Source of the DNA: a virus
Strand: one strand, 5' to 3'
Length of the DNA stretch: 22,195 nucleotides
IMG/VR virus record: IMGVR_UViG_3300022929_000247
Location: 1 to 22,195 of that record
Positions 21,569 to 22,195 of this stretch are shown here, piece after piece. Below the pieces are notes generated by a model. The model was not told the DNA's origin. It ran no database searches and saw only the letters and a list, made by a program, of their open reading frames with translations. Each line of letters opens with the position of its first letter. Within the stretch, counting starts at the first letter, position 1. Position numbers and translations under genes: made by a program.

Positions 21569-22195
21569 TTATAAAATTAAAGAACCATCCTTTGCCATTT
21601 CACTTGTTCCATAGCCATTTGCGATTCCGGTCTGTAAATATTCATCCCATTGTTCCAATGCGTTTTGATATGCCAAACGACCCTTGTCGATCATCTCATC
21701 GCTTAGCCCATAAACAACCACCGAAAATGGATGCTTGGTTTCTATTGCAATAAAACGAAATCTCTTAGGATCAAATCCTAATGCATCAGAATAAAATGCC
21801 GCTTGTAGGTGATACCCATAATTGTAGATGTCCCTTAAAAACGCCCTTGGCGAATTATCTTGACAAGTTTTGATGTCGCTGATCCAACCATCACCTTTTA
21901 CATCCGGGCGAACACGAACCGGAACACCATTATGCATTCCGTAGTGGGATAATTCAACATCCCCCTTGGTGTAAAATATAGCCAAATCATTGTCCATAAA
22001 TTGCCTTTTGATGTTCAGTATAATATTTCCCGGTTGTTCCTTGTCATTGCTGATGTATAAAAGTTCCTTCCCCTTGTGATCTTCTTGTTGTTGTTTTCTC
22101 TTTTTCATATACCCTTCCCCTCTTGGTATATAATCAACAATGGCATATTTCTTATCAAATTCCTTTGGCTCAAGTATTGCCTCGTGTACTGCCGT
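21569..22195 (-). CDS. PD-(D/E)XK exonuclease (RecE/DUF3799-like), partial
   Basis: The frame is open through the right edge, so the true start lies beyond the window; an ATG at 22108 is internal because upstream codons read TAVHEAILEPKEFDKKYA, the conserved N-terminal helix of this family. The visible 208 residues carry Asp98 in RVRPDVKG, Asp107-Ile-Lys109 in WISDIKTCQ, and YGYHLQAAFYSDAL (127-140), the Q-motif. Such enzymes chew 5' ends for phage recombination and usually pair with a single-strand annealing protein, which would lie just outside the window. The final RecB-like helix is at 165-187. Confidence 0.85.
   Translation of the reverse strand, partial: TAVHEAILEPKEFDKKYAIVDYIPRGEGYMKKRKQQQEDHKGKELLYISNDKEQPGNIILNIKRQFMDNDLAIFYTKGDVELSHYGMHNGVPVRVRPDVKGDGWISDIKTCQDNSPRAFLRDIYNYGYHLQAAFYSDALGFDPKRFRFIAIETKHPFSVVVYGLSDEMIDKGRLAYQNALEQWDEYLQTGIANGYGTSEMAKDGSLIL

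Noticed and set aside
1-22195. CRISPR array, tRNA genes, insertion sequences or a diversity-generating retroelement
   Set aside because: No regularly spaced repeats beyond the three iterons, no cloverleaf sequence I could recognise, and no transposase, reverse transcriptase or template-repeat pair were seen.

Overview
The window is part of a tailed-phage genome (siphovirus-type, HK97-fold capsid), either a free phage or a prophage segment. Every supported gene lies on the minus strand, so the map reads from high to low coordinates. The likely host is a member of the Bacteroidota, probably a flavobacterium. The reasons are AT-rich DNA, starts that mostly lack Shine-Dalgarno sequences, several exact matches to the Bacteroidota -7 promoter consensus TAnnTTTG just upstream of structural genes, and protein types (LamG adhesin, DnaA-C-like and gp4-like replication proteins) common in marine flavophages. 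The host assignment is inference; no host gene is present.

Replication and recombination occupy about 22195 to 17802. In order they are: a RecE/DUF3799-like PD-(D/E)XK exonuclease cut by the right edge; a fusion of a DnaA domain IV-like DNA-binding module to a VRR-NUC nuclease; a 29-aa membrane microprotein and an 84-aa hypothetical protein; a winged-helix replication initiator whose own coding sequence carries three 22-23 bp iterons beside an AT-rich tract (probable phage origin); a small PD-(D/E)XK protein; and a T7 gp4/Twinkle-type primase-helicase. DNA modification follows (17799-15671): a C5-cytosine methyltransferase, two small unknowns, and a ParB-domain/N4-N6 methyltransferase fusion.

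Packaging and head genes come next (15661-9036): TerS, TerL, a 765-aa portal with a long C-terminal extension, Mu F/SPP1 gp7-like head protein, HK97-type protease and major capsid protein. The capsid gene ends at a strong terminator. Between it and the head-tail connector genes lies a small accessory block (about 7781-8984). It holds a 45-aa ORF, a membrane protein, a 40-aa ORF, and a TTG-start PD-(D/E)XK nuclease boxed between two strong terminators. It looks like a moron-type cargo inserted into the late operon and is the best candidate here for undescribed biology.

Connector and tail-completion genes (7758-5792) are followed by a translationally coupled lysis cluster: two small membrane proteins, an M15 endolysin and a 3TM holin. 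Then come a small basic protein, a beta-rich protein, a protein with 18-residue tryptophan repeats, a fibre protein, a possible chaperone, and a LamG adhesin. The window ends inside the tail-tube gene. Tape measure, baseplate and lysogeny genes are not in this window.

The points most worth a second look are the insulated nuclease block, the DnaA-C/VRR-NUC fusion, the iterons inside the initiator gene, a 29-bp near-repeat that appears to be a fossil start of the small basic gene beside terS, the recurrent TAnnTTTG leaders, the portal extension and the tryptophan-repeat protein.
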